Below, one piece after another: positions 49,135-59,435 of a stretch of 64,000 bases of DNA. The position numbers were made by a program, and so were the translations under genes. This DNA comes from Paralithodes platypus (Eukaryota > Arthropoda > Malacostraca > Decapoda > Lithodidae), in the NCBI GenBank assembly GCA_032716605.1, contig CM064572.1, positions 44,660,563-44,724,562 on the forward strand, given 5' to 3'. The notes beneath the pieces are model-generated. The model ran no database searches and was not told where the DNA came from. It saw only the letters and a program-made list of their open reading frames with translations. Position 1 is the first letter of the stretch; every line of letters starts with the position of its first letter.

Positions 49135-51569
49135 GGTGTTTTATGTAAATTCTCGTAGCATACGCAATAAATTTTCAGATCTAGAGGAAATCGTGTTTAC
49201 AGAACATTATGATATAATCGGCATTACAGAATCTTGGTTAAATACGGAAGACAGAGACTTTTTAGCCGAATATATATACGCTTCCTGGTTATACAATATT
49301 TGAGAAAAGTCGGATCAATAGAAATGGAGGAGGAGTTCTGTTTTTTATAAAGGAAAGTCTTAATCCCGTCTTAATGTCAAAACCTCAAATTGCGAATATA
49401 GACATATCTTACGTACTATTAAATAATAAACGAGGAACTAAAATAACACTAGCTTTATTATACAGACCCCCAGCTCAATCAGTGCAAACTGACAGTGAAA
49501 TTTATGAACAAATTGCAGAAATAACTAACATACAAGATACCGTAAATCTTGGCGATTTCAACTTACCCGTGACTAAATGGGGCGATATTCTTACTTCACA
49601 CTCTGGACACGACCTCTATGCTAACTTGCAAGAGAGTTCACTTTTTCAATTTGTACAATCTCCGACCCGTGGTAATAATGTGCTTGACCTTGTACTCGCA
49701 ACAAAAGAAGAATTAATAGAGAATTTGAATGTTGGTGATGAATTCAGTAACAGCGACCATCGTACGATAACTTTCACTTTAAAGTTTACTAGTAACAAAT
49801 CAAATAGCAGCATTGAGAAAGTCCCTAATTTCAAGAAAGCAAATTTTCATAAACTTAAATCAAAGCTTAAAGAAACTGACTGGAGCTTTCTGACTAACAA
49901 TAACGACATAAATACATCTTGGGAGTGTTTCACAACCACTTACCTTAAGGCAGTGCAAGACTGCATACCATCGAAAATACGGCATCCAGGCCATAATGAT
50001 AAGCCCAAATGGTGGAATAAAGATATTTCAGACTGTCTGCTTGCTAAAAAATTTGCTAATGATAGATTAAAATCCTCACAAAATGACGAAGAACGGGTGA
50101 AATTTGTAGAGCTACGACGCAAAGCCAAAAAGTTAATTAAGCAAAGTAAAAAGACCCTGGAGTTACATGTTGCGAATCAAAGTAAAACAAACCCGAAAGA
50201 ATTCTATAGTTATATCAAAAAGAAAAAAGTAGTTACTTCAACTGTTGGACCGTTAGTCGATGAAAATGGAGAATACACCAAAGACGAAGTACAAATGAGT
50301 AATGCCCTCAATACCTTCTTTGCATCAGTTTTTACAACTGAAGACCTCAGTGATATCCCTACACCATCGCCGATTCAGATTGATAATTCAGATGGTCTAA
50401 GCAATATCACCGTTACAGAGAGAGAAGTATTGAATTGTTTAGATAAACTCAAGGTAAATAAAACGCCTGGACCTGATACAATCTCGCCTAGAGCTCTAAA
50501 GGAAGCTAAGGATGAGCTCTCCAAACCACTGACATTGCTATTCAATGAATCCTTGCAGTCTGGGACTATGCCTGATCAGTGGAAGCTAGCCAACGTAACA
50601 CCGATATTAAAAAAAGGCAGCAAATCCCTACCCAGTAACTATCGTCCAATTAGCTTAACCTCAATTGTATGTAAAATGCTAGAAACGGTCATAAGAGACA
50701 GACTCATAAATCACTTAGAGGCAAATAACTTACTTAAAGATACTCAACACGGCTTTCGTAAAAAACGTTCCTGTTTAACAAACCTCTTAGACTTCTTCCA
50801 CGATATCCTCAACCTCTACGATGAGAGTAAAGCTGTAGATATTATATACCTTGATTTTCAAAAGGTCTTTGACAAAGTTCCCCACAAACGTTTACTGCTA
50901 AAACTAAAAGCGCATGGAATACAAGATGGTGTGTTGAAATGGATAGAAAATTGGCTCAGCGACAGAAAGCAAAGAGTAGTCATAAACGGTAAGGCATCTA
51001 AATGGACCAATGTAAGTAGCGGGGTACCCCAGGGATCGGTACTAGGACCAATTCTCTTTCTAATTTACATCAACGACATAGATGAGGGTCTCGCCTGTAC
51101 AATCTCAAAATTTGGTGACGATACAAAAATTGCAAATAGCGTACTCTCAAAAGAACAAGTTGATGATATGCAATATAATCTAGATAAATTGTCATGTTGG
51201 GCCCAAATTTGGCAAATGAGTTTCAATGCGGATAAATGTAAAGTACTACATATCGGATACCTAAATGAGAAAGCAAACTATTCGATGAATGGCACTCAGC
51301 TTAAGAATGTAAACAGAGAAACCGATCTGGGAGTAACAATATCGAGTAACCTAAAACCGAGTCAACAATGTTCAGAAGTTGTTAAGAAGGCAAACAAAAT
51401 AATTGGCTTTATAGGCAGGTCATTTGAGCATAAATCCAAAGAAGTTATCCTAACCTTTTACAATTCCTTAGTCCGCCCTCTTCTGGAATACTGCGTTCAA
51501 TCCTGGTGCCCTTATTACCCAAAAGATATAAACAAGCTAGAACGAGATCAACGTAGAGTTACCAAATGA
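49135..51569 (+). CDS. LINE G (CR1-like) ORF2: endonuclease and reverse transcriptase, frameshifted
   Basis: Endonuclease start VNSRSIRNKFSDLEEIV and IIGITESWLN lie in one frame (49147-49290). After an indel near 49285 the frame from 49374 is open for 731 codons: LALLYRPPAQ, VNLGDFNLP, NSDHRTITF (catalytic SDH), then RT with KTPGPDTISPRAL, NYRPISLTSIVCKMLE, QHGFRKKRSCLTNL, YLDFQKVFDKVPH (motif A) and SGVPQGSVLGPILF. The catalytic box reads FGDD (51111-51122) where CR1 elements normally have FADD. It ends at TGA 51569; a further indel continues the C-terminus. The two Asps are kept, but overall the copy is not functional. Confidence 0.75.
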
Positions 51570-51770
51570 TACCTAGCCTAAAGAACAAACCATACGAAGA
51601 GCGTCTTAGAGAATTAAATTATTTCCTTTAACCCAGCGCAGATTAAGAGGTGACTTAATTCAAGTGTTCAAAATCATCAAAGGCATCGACAATATGAACT
51701 GTAGTAAGTACTTCACTATCGACCAATCTAATTACACGCGGGGAAACGGTTGCAAAATTATTGGTAAAGG
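51570..51770 (+). pseudogene. LINE G ORF2 C-terminal tail
   Basis: After the frameshift: MIPSLKNKPYEERLRELN, then TQRRLRGDLIQVFKIIKGI, and DNMNCSKYFTIDQSNYTRGN. This is the normal CR1 C-terminus, broken by small indels, and ends where LINE E begins. Confidence 0.65.
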
Positions 51771-51869
51771 TCCTGATGTGGCGGTGTCTACGCCGTAGGA
51801 CCACCTCCCGGAGCTGCCAACCGCGGATGGCTGCCGACCCTCCACAGCCAGAAACAAGATCAACGACCA

Positions 51870-52565
51870 GTGGAGGACAACCGGATGCCGGCCGTGGGGA
51901 GCAGTTTCGGGAGCCAAAACGTCACAACTATCCCCTGCCCCCTCCCTGGGGGCACGGGTCCTTGTAGCGGCTTCGGTCGCGCCGGGAATTTCCACACCTC
52001 TCACACCACACACACACATCACACAGTTTTTCCTACACCGAGAAGACTTCTTCTAGCCGGAGACATTGAGAGCAACCCAGGACCCACGTACACATACATA
52101 TGTCCAACTTGCTCAAAACCCATCACTTCGAGTCGCCACACTAATGTTTCAGTTCTCTGCAATTCATGCAGGAACTGGACCCACCTCACCTGTACAACAC
52201 TTGCCTCCAGGAAACACTACACGAACACCTGGACCTGTTCCTCATGCCCCTCCCTCTCCCAGTCAAATCCCTCGCCTAAAACCCGTCCACCTCTCCTCCC
52301 CAACCCACCTAGCCTTCCCATATCATCCACTCCCCCCCCTAAAACCTGTCCACCTCTCCTCCCTAACCCACCTAACCTTCCCATACCATCCACATCCTCA
52401 ACTCAACACACCACACCCCATCCTAATCCATTCCAACCCCCATCTCCTGCTCCCCAATCCCCATCCCGACCTCACCCATCCTCCGCAGCCCCTCCCTCAC
52501 CCCCCCCCCCCCTTACCCCCCCCCCCTCCTCGTGCAGCAGCACCCAACATACATCGTGCACATAA
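51870..52565 (+). CDS. LINE E N-terminal module: 2A-like motif, PHD-like zinc finger, proline-rich linker
   Basis: 231 codons from MEDNRM. GDIESNPGP at residues 64-72 (52059-52085), preceded by RRLLLA, fits the 2A ribosome-skipping consensus, which breaks the chain between G and P. Then a PHD-type finger: CPTC (78-81), CNSC, HLTC and WTCSSC, ending about residue 129. The rest is Pro/Ser-rich and its frame is lost at long C runs near 52500-52530. The endonuclease begins in the next frame (NINTLQLNIDGINTKK), so a single indel in the C runs probably separates the two. Skipping activity is inferred from the motif only. Confidence 0.7.
   Translation: MEDNRMPAVGSSFGSQNVTTIPCPLPGGTGPCSGFGRAGNFHTSHTTHTHHTVFPTPRRLLLAGDIESNPGPTYTYICPTCSKPITSSRHTNVSVLCNSCRNWTHLTCTTLASRKHYTNTWTCSSCPSLSQSNPSPKTRPPLLPNPPSLPISSTPPPKTCPPLLPNPPNLPIPSTSSTQHTTPHPNPFQPPSPAPQSPSRPHPSSAAPPSPPPPLTPPPSSCSSTQHTSCT
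52059..52085 (+). other. 2A-like ribosome-skipping motif
   Basis: Encodes GDIESNPGP, matching D(V/I)ExNPG|P exactly. The preceding residues (RRLLLA) are hydrophobic as in known 2A sequences. Such motifs have been reported in N-terminal parts of some APE-type LINEs. Confidence 0.65.
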
Positions 52566-53203
52566 CATTAACACTCTCCAATTGAACATAGATGGCATTA
52601 ACACAAAGAAACACGAACTCTCACACTTCATCAAACAACACAACATACACATTGCCATCTTACAAGAAACAAAACTCTGCACAACACAAAAAACACCCAC
52701 ATTTCATAATTTCACCACCATCAGACAAGACCGGGCTGTCGGCGGGGGCGGTGGACTCATCACCCTGGTACACAAAGAAATATCATACATAGTAACCAGT
52801 GTACAAACCAAATCCCTCCTCCCCCCAAATGATAACACAACAGAAATACAATCATTTAAAATACGCACTGGCAACAACTCCAACATAACCATCATAAACA
52901 CATACATCCCTCCCCAAACATCCCCTACAGTACCAAATTAATACAGACCACACTTACAACACATCACAAACACCCCACATATCATCCTGGGTGGTGACTT
53001 CAACGCCAAGACGTCGGCCTGGTTTGTCAACAACCCCGACACAGACAGAGGGCTGGTACTACAAAACCAAACAGATAACCTCATCATCCTTAACGACATC
53101 CATCAACATACCCATATTCCTCACCAAGCCCTCTATAACCCATCATCTCCAGACATCACCTTTTGCTCCCCAGAACTCGCCCCCACAATATCCTGGAGGC
53201 TGG
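52550..53203 (+). pseudogene. LINE E endonuclease (N-terminal and middle part)
   Basis: LQLNIDGINTKKHELSHFI, IAILQETKLCT (catalytic Glu box), IRQDRAVGGGGGLITLV and INTYIPPQTSP are in one frame with a stop after TVPN. HIILGGDFNAKTSAWF and LYNPSSPDITFCSPELAP are in another. It is cut by element C right after ISWRL. Confidence 0.75.
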
Positions 53204-55059
53204 TGTTACGAACTGGCACTCGGGTACACAAGGGCTCTCAATCAGGACTCGAATACGGTTCGCTGCCACAACGGAAACACACGATCCCAACCCCTGAGTA
53301 CTGCCAGCCGAACAAAAAACACCAATACCCTCCAGAGTTCAATCTGCTATAACGGGGTATACAAGAACTCGGTACTAGTGTTCAACAACAGACTAATAAA
53401 GAGACAGGAATTATCTAGTCTGGTCAACAATCAAACAAAGAAGTAAGAAACAACAACACCAAAGAATAGTGTTGGCCGAAGCCAAAGTAATCCACCCTTG
53501 ACTAAGAACTTAAGAAGTCCTCCACCCTCTACTTCGGATCGGCACTATTACGTTACGTTAATTAATAGTCCTTAAACATCGAGCAAGGAATCTTCTGAAA
53601 AAAGTTAGATGCTTCTCGGATGCTCGTAAGAAGTACGTATCGGATTTTGAACAGTAATTCAATAAGCAAAAACACTGGCAATTAAATACTATTAAAGGTT
53701 TAAATTGGCATAAGAATAATTAAAAGAATATGCAATAGTAAATGGCAAACATTAAAAAGAAGTACTCCGCAAATGCAACGGCAATAGCCTACTCGGATTG
53801 TGCTCGTGGGCCACTAATCACTAAAGTAGCCAAGCTTGCAACACATGAAATCAATAGTGCATAAACAATATCATACATAAGGAAAGCTTCAGTACTATTC
53901 TGTATCTACTAATCGAGTAAAGTCTAGCTGGGGTACTGTGGGCAAAAGGTAGCAGTGACTGAGCAAAAACGGCTCGTAGCCTAGCGAAGTCCTCACAACT
54001 GTTTAAAGTATTACGTTAAAACTGACAAGTGCACTTTGAGAAATCCAGATCCCTTGTATCTGGTTTTCTCTTGGCTCCTTGACAAAGTAAAAAACAAACT
54101 GTTAATAAAATACAGGGTGGTTAGGCTCTTGCCCTCACGCACTGTAAATTATTAACTCAACACAGTCAGCCGCGAAGACAACCTAGGCTTCACTGAACCA
54201 AAACGAGTATGCAGGTTTATCGCTTAACCACTGCATCAAACAACAACTCGTAACACAGAAAAGCCTTACCCCAGTCTAGCATTACCTAGACCAGCAGAAA
54301 ACAGGAATAATAATAATAACACACAGGGAAATGCATATACAAGTGCAACAAACATAAATCAATCCTATTCTAAGTTAACCCTTCAAAAATAGGCTATCTA
54401 ATAGGCAAGTATCTCGTGAGAACTCAAGCGATAATACGTTGGTTGACTAGCTCTGCACCAACGGGACCATGGAAGTTAAACAGGCAGGGAAAAGAGGAGA
54501 TAAGAATGTAAGGTAGTAGAGAAAGTTCACATCAGTCAGAAGAATATATAGTTAGCAAGGGAAATGAGAAGTTGCTCTGCCTAATGAGTTCTGATGAAAA
54601 AATGGCTAGACTTCCCTTTTTATACCCGGCCCTCTAGTGAGCCCAACGTGAACTACTAAGGACCGCCCACTGACAACCATTACGTAATTTCTCTCTCTCC
54701 TCTGGGATAGACAAAGGGTCCCCTAGCACTGAGGGGAGGGGGGAGGGGGGAGTGCTAGTGAGTTAGGCCCACCTCCCGCCTGGCGCACCCACTGACCCCC
54801 AACTGTGGCTGTTTCTCTTCCCATCATTACAAATAAGTTTTACACACAATACTTATAACTAATGATATAAAATAGAACTCGTTGACTCAGATGAAAACAA
54901 AATACATATTCATAATACTTATAGTACAACGGCTCACATGAACTAAGTTAGGAAGCTCTACATAGACTACAGCCAAAGTTCCTGCCCTGAGGATCCTAGC
55001 GAGAGTGGGGCATGACTAGGCGTTCTGTACAGCATGCTCACACGTGGACATGCGTCACA
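53204..55059 (-). repeat. 3' LTR of element C (LTR family 3)
   Basis: TGTTACGAACTGGCAC... to ...CATGCGTCACA; on its own strand TGTGACGCATG...GTTCGTAACA. About 1856 bp. A TATA-like TATAAAAAG is present on the minus strand near 54616-54624. It contains AT-rich and G-rich blocks but no gene. Confidence 0.9.
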
Positions 55060-55071
55060 CCTCCCCCAAGA
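55060..55071 (-). other. Polypurine tract of element C
   Basis: Minus strand CTTGGGGGAGG directly before TGTGACG of the LTR. Expected primer for plus-strand DNA synthesis. Confidence 0.65.
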
Positions 55072-55455
55072 TTTTACTCGCTCTACCCTGAGCTAAAATC
55101 TGACAAACACAGAACCCCATCAAGCCCCTCACACCCAGCGACTGCATGGCACTAAAACAAAGCTGAGTTTATCACCAAAACACATCTTATTATTTAAAAA
55201 AAAAATCACATTTTATAACTCCTCCCAACAATAGCAAAAAGACACAATATCATGCTCCCAGAGCGAGCTTACAGCAGCTCAGCCGTTTGATAGTTCGTGG
55301 ACTATTCAAACTCTATAGGCTATGACAAACTTATACGATTACTTATATCAAAAGAAAGAGTTTTTATATGATTTTTATATTTTAATATGTTTTTCCCGGC
55401 TGCACTATAAGGGCAGCCTATTTTCCTCCACTCAAACCCACACACCTGTGATAGC

Positions 55456-58449
55456 CTACGACTGATCATCCACCCTTGATAAACAATCCGCGATCACATT
55501 GTCACATCCAGCAATAAGACGGATGTCCAGGTTATACTCCAGCAACATCAAAGACCACCTGGTCAGTCTCATATTGCGATTGTGAAATTGATTCATGAAT
55601 CTCAAAGGGTGATGATCAGTGTAGATAACCACGACTGGGCCATAGGCTGGAACATACACCTCGAAGTGCCTGAGCGACAGCACAATCGCCAGTAATTCCT
55701 TTTCTATTGTAGAATAGTTCTTTTGTGCAGCATTGAACTTCTTAGAAAAGAAACTTACTGGGTGTTCCACACCTTCATTGTCTGTCTGTAGCAAGACGGC
55801 ACCAGCCCCTACACCACTAGCATCTGTTGCCAGCTGAAAAGGCCTGTTAAAGTCTGGGGCCCTGAGTATCGGGTGAGTACATAGCAAATGTTTCACCAAA
55901 GTGAAAGCCTTTTCACACTCAGGTGCCCACAAAAACTTTTTGTCTTTAGATAACAAATCTGTGAGAGGTGCCAACACCGTTGAGTAACCTTTTATGAAGC
56001 GTCTGTAGTAGCCTATCATACCCAAGAATCTCATAATCTGCTTCTTGGTTGTTGGGTGCGGAAATTTATTGATAGCCTGTACCTTGTTCTGAGGAGGGCA
56101 CACCTGTCCCCTTCCCACTACAAACCCAAGGTACTGCACAGTGGCTTTTACGAAGTCACACTTTGCCAAATTTACTACCAGACCTGCTTCACTAAGTTTC
56201 CGGAACAAGGTCTCAAGGTGCTCACAATGGCTCTCAAAGTCGTCATCATAAATGATTACATCGTCCAAATATACGGTGCAATTTGGAATGTCCTTTACAA
56301 TTTCATTCATCAGGTTCTGAAACGTTGCTGGTGCATTCTTAAGTCCGTAAGGCATAACATTGCACCGGTAGGTACTCCCGTCCACAACAAAACCACATAC
56401 CTCTTTAGCACGCTCGGACAAAGGTACTTGCCAGTAACCTTTTACTAAATCTACTTTAGACAAAAAACGAGCATTACCAATTTTGTCAACACAATCATCA
56501 ACCCGAGGAAGAGGATATGGGTTAGATGGAATCAAACCGTTTAACCTACGGAAATCAATACAAAAGCGTACCTTGCCATCTAGCTTAGGCTGCAGTGTTA
56601 CGGGGGAAGTCCACTTAACTGTGCCTTTCTCTATCAACCCTCTACCGAGCATATACTCCAACTCATCCCTCAGAGCTGGTAGTTTTATGGGGGGCACACG
56701 GTACGGGATTGACTTAAAGGGTAGATGGTCCCCCACGTCATCATCATGCATAGCCTGAGTAGTGAGGCCTGGGTGTTCAGCAAATACAGTGGGGTATGAA
56801 CCGAACAACTGACGGATAGCATCAAACTGCGGCTCAGGCAAATGAGCTATAGCCTCGTCAGCCCTAAGGCTCGAGTTCCCCGCCCACTGATCCGCTGACA
56901 CATGTTGATCCCAGCTATCCTCCTCTGAAGCTTGACTGTCCCCCTCTCCTTCTCCACCACGGCCGCAACAAGCCAACACAGGGACAGTGAGAGGCTCAGA
57001 AGGGTGCCTCACATACTCTTTAATAAGGTTCACGTGACATAACTGATTCTTTTTCCTCCTGTCTGGAGTGGCAACAAGGTAATCTAAGTCTGAAATTTTT
57101 TCTACAATGTTATAAGGTCCAGTGTACTTCGCAGAGAGGGGGTTACCAACCAAAGGCAACAAAATTAATACCTCTTGTCCTACAGTGAACTTCCGGAGCC
57201 TCACTTTGCGATCATACCTGTCCTTCATCAAAGCTTGTGATTCTGTCAAATTTCTACCTGCCATCTCCAGACTCTTAAGCATGCGCTCACGGCTTTCAAG
57301 CACATACTTTAATAATGGACAAGGCTGCACAGTCCCCTCCCAAATTTCTTTCAGCATGTTAAGGGGGCCCCTGACACGGTGTCCAAAAATCAGCTCGTTT
57401 GGACTAAATCCCAGGCTCTCACCAGGTACCTCCCGAGCAGCAAACAGCACATAAGGCAATCCAAGATCCCAATCCATACCGTTGTCAGCACAATAACACC
57501 TGAGCATGCTTTTAAGTGTAGGATGCCACCGCTCAAGCACCCCTTGATGTCCTGCCAGTGGTATGTCATGCGCCAACCTCAGTAGGCTACCCCTGCACTC
57601 GCGTGGCACCACCAACTGGTCCACTACTCCGGACCCCTTTTGCCAACTACGTTTAGGGTCTTGAAAACGCCTATAGAGGATGCCTTCTAAATAAAAAAAA
57701 TCTCCTGGCTGTGCATCGCCGTCCTCGTCGAGCTCTACAGCTCCATTAGCACACGTTTGGAGCTCAGGGTCCTCTAGTTGCAACCGACGTATATCTGAGG
57801 GTGTCAAGCGATCTAACTGCTCCCGGAACAATGCATGACCTTCCCCGATACTGGGCTGCTCCCTCTGTCTCTCTCGATGTACATAACGTTGCTGTCGTGG
57901 AGACTCGTCATGCCCAGCCTCGTCACTCTCGATGACAGGCCCAGGGGCTACTCCAGAATTAAGTAATGGTGCTAATACTGAATCACCCAGGAGAGCCGCC
58001 GAGTCAAAACTCTTAAAACCAACTCCAGCTTTAGCCTCCTCCTGTTGATCGTTCCTCCGCTGGTCTGAAGACGGAGGACTAGGCTGTGACACTTTAGCTG
58101 CCCGAGCTCGGGTGACAACACACGCCATGGGTTGTGTCTGACACCACTCGACCCACTCTTGCTCTTCCCTACTCACGTCGGCCGGCCTCTCGGCAACGAC
58201 TAAGGGTAGAACCTCAGAAGCGGGCATTGCAAAGTCGTTGCCGAGAAGAAGGTCGACGCCCTCCACTGGCAGTTTCTCCACAATCCCGACATCCAATTCA
58301 CGTGCCACACCATCCACCTCCAACTCCAACCGCACCAGCGGGTATGACCGAGTTGCATTAATACCCTGCACCACTACCACCCGAGCCACGTTTATAGGGT
58401 AGCCAGTCAAGTTTTTCATCAGAGTCTGGGTAGCACCTGTATCACGCAA
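55456..58449 (-). CDS. Element C Pol: protease, truncated integrase, reverse transcriptase, RNase H
   Basis: 997 codons. Starts at the protease site (RDTGATQTL; the printed Met is not a real start) with LLGNDF downstream. The integrase retains half of its zinc finger (HDIPLAGH) then jumps at about 57547 directly to QGVLERW. About 160 residues containing both catalytic Asps are deleted in frame; the integrase C-terminal part is present. The RT is intact by motif: WTSPVTLQPKLDGK, IDFRRLN, LSKVDLVKGYWQ, MPYGLKNAPATFQ and YLDDVIIYDDD (catalytic YLDD). RNase H has TDAS, IEKELLA and YTDHHPL, ending CLSRVDDQS. The polymerase could be active while integration would need an integrase from another copy. 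Confidence 0.85.
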   Translation of the reverse strand: MRDTGATQTLMKNLTGYPINVARVVVVQGINATRSYPLVRLELEVDGVARELDVGIVEKLPVEGVDLLLGNDFAMPASEVLPLVVAERPADVSREEQEWVEWCQTQPMACVVTRARAAKVSQPSPPSSDQRRNDQQEEAKAGVGFKSFDSAALLGDSVLAPLLNSGVAPGPVIESDEAGHDESPRQQRYVHRERQREQPSIGEGHALFREQLDRLTPSDIRRLQLEDPELQTCANGAVELDEDGDAQPGDFFYLEGILYRRFQDPKRSWQKGSGVVDQLVVPRECRGSLLRLAHDIPLAGHQGVLERWHPTLKSMLRCYCADNGMDWDLGLPYVLFAAREVPGESLGFSPNELIFGHRVRGPLNMLKEIWEGTVQPCPLLKYVLESRERMLKSLEMAGRNLTESQALMKDRYDRKVRLRKFTVGQEVLILLPLVGNPLSAKYTGPYNIVEKISDLDYLVATPDRRKKNQLCHVNLIKEYVRHPSEPLTVPVLACCGRGGEGEGDSQASEEDSWDQHVSADQWAGNSSLRADEAIAHLPEPQFDAIRQLFGSYPTVFAEHPGLTTQAMHDDDVGDHLPFKSIPYRVPPIKLPALRDELEYMLGRGLIEKGTVKWTSPVTLQPKLDGKVRFCIDFRRLNGLIPSNPYPLPRVDDCVDKIGNARFLSKVDLVKGYWQVPLSERAKEVCGFVVDGSTYRCNVMPYGLKNAPATFQNLMNEIVKDIPNCTVYLDDVIIYDDDFESHCEHLETLFRKLSEAGLVVNLAKCDFVKATVQYLGFVVGRGQVCPPQNKVQAINKFPHPTTKKQIMRFLGMIGYYRRFIKGYSTVLAPLTDLLSKDKKFLWAPECEKAFTLVKHLLCTHPILRAPDFNRPFQLATDASGVGAGAVLLQTDNEGVEHPVSFFSKKFNAAQKNYSTIEKELLAIVLSLRHFEVYVPAYGPVVVIYTDHHPLRFMNQFHNRNMRLTRWSLMLLEYNLDIRLIAGCDNVIADCLSRVDDQS

Positions 58450-58947
58450 GACCTCTACTCCATGCTTGCGCCCCGCCCTCTATGGTCGCAAAAAACATCC
58501 TGAGCAGGGTTCGAGCCTCCCAGGTGCTTCTGCATTGGCTGTGCCTCAGCCTCTGACGAACTGCCCCGGGCAAACTCAGATGACTTCGGAGACACACCAA
58601 TGTTGCAGGCCAAAGACACAGCTGCTGTAGGTGGTTTGCTAGGACAGACTCTTGCAAAGTGCCCCTTTTTATGACAATGATAACACTCCAACTCCCCTTT
58701 GGGCTTCCCTTGGTACTGGGAAGGGCCCGGCCCCTTCTTAAATGGGACGGTGCTAGTCTTGTGGTCAGTCTTGGTATCATGGCTCTTGTACTTGTTTGCA
58801 TAAGCTATATCACTAACTCGGGGGGGTGGGGCGTCACGCCCCTTGTTACCTGCCTCACTACGCTGGGCAGACCCGCACCCACGAATTAGTGATAGCCGGA
58901 GGTCAGCCATCTCAGCTGCCTCCTGTAGAGTTTTTGGGTTCTTTTCT
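58442..58947 (-). pseudogene. Element C gag, 3' part (nucleocapsid)
   Basis: KEKNPKTLQEAAEMADLRLS, a basic region (KSHDTKTDHKTS) and the CCHC knuckle CYHCHKKGHFARVC. It ends GRGASME stop, because about 19 bases present in element B between two GGCGGGG copies are missing, shifting gag out of the protease frame. Its upstream junction is the TTAA where the 480-bp MITE inserted. Confidence 0.75.
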
Positions 58948-58951
58948 TTAA

Positions 58952-59431
58952 CCCTTAAAAAGCGGCTCACCACATAAGTCGTATTTAATAAAGCTGGACT
59001 ATGTGGCGGCGCTAGACATAGGTCGAGTGGCAATTTCAGCACGTAATGTTGCTGAGAGAGAGAGACAAGTGGTGGCAGGAGACTAGCGAGCGTATGACTG
59101 CTCCAGACCACCGCGGCGAACCTACTGACACGAATCTCAGCTCCCTCCTCCCTCTCTCACTCGCTACATACTGAATTATATGGGGAAAGTACCGAATTAC
59201 ATGCTTTTTGCACTCGCGTTGCACGGTTATTGCAAGAAAACTAGCCATCATAAAAGGATCGTTATGGTGTCATTCGAAAGCTCTGTTTATGCCCTTTCAG
59301 GGATAGGTACTTGTTTTACGTTCTGGGTCTTATTTAGGCATGAAAATGATCACGTAAACAGCCCTATTTTGGCTAAAAACACCCCGCTGGGCGGTACATA
59401 TAAATAAACCGCAAAGGCCGCTCTTAAGGTG
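58952..59431 (+). mobile_element. 480-bp TTAA MITE (piggyBac-like), copy 2
   Basis: TTAA at 58948-58951 and 59432-59435. Same length and same orientation on the plus strand as 28559-29038, with few differences. Excising it with one TTAA restores element C gag (MTLTI joined to KEKNPK). Insertion therefore post-dates element C. Confidence 0.85.
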
Positions 59432-59435
59432 TTAA

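Larger units (their letters stand above)
51775..53203 (+). mobile_element. LINE E, left part (2A/PHD-type non-LTR retrotransposon), interrupted by element C
   Basis: Leader (51775-51869), a short N-terminal module with a 2A-like motif and PHD-like finger, a proline-rich linker and most of the endonuclease. It breaks off at TCCTGGAGGCTGG and resumes at 62658 with GTGGTCAGAACC. Clade within the jockey/I/CR1 groups is not determined. Confidence 0.75.
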
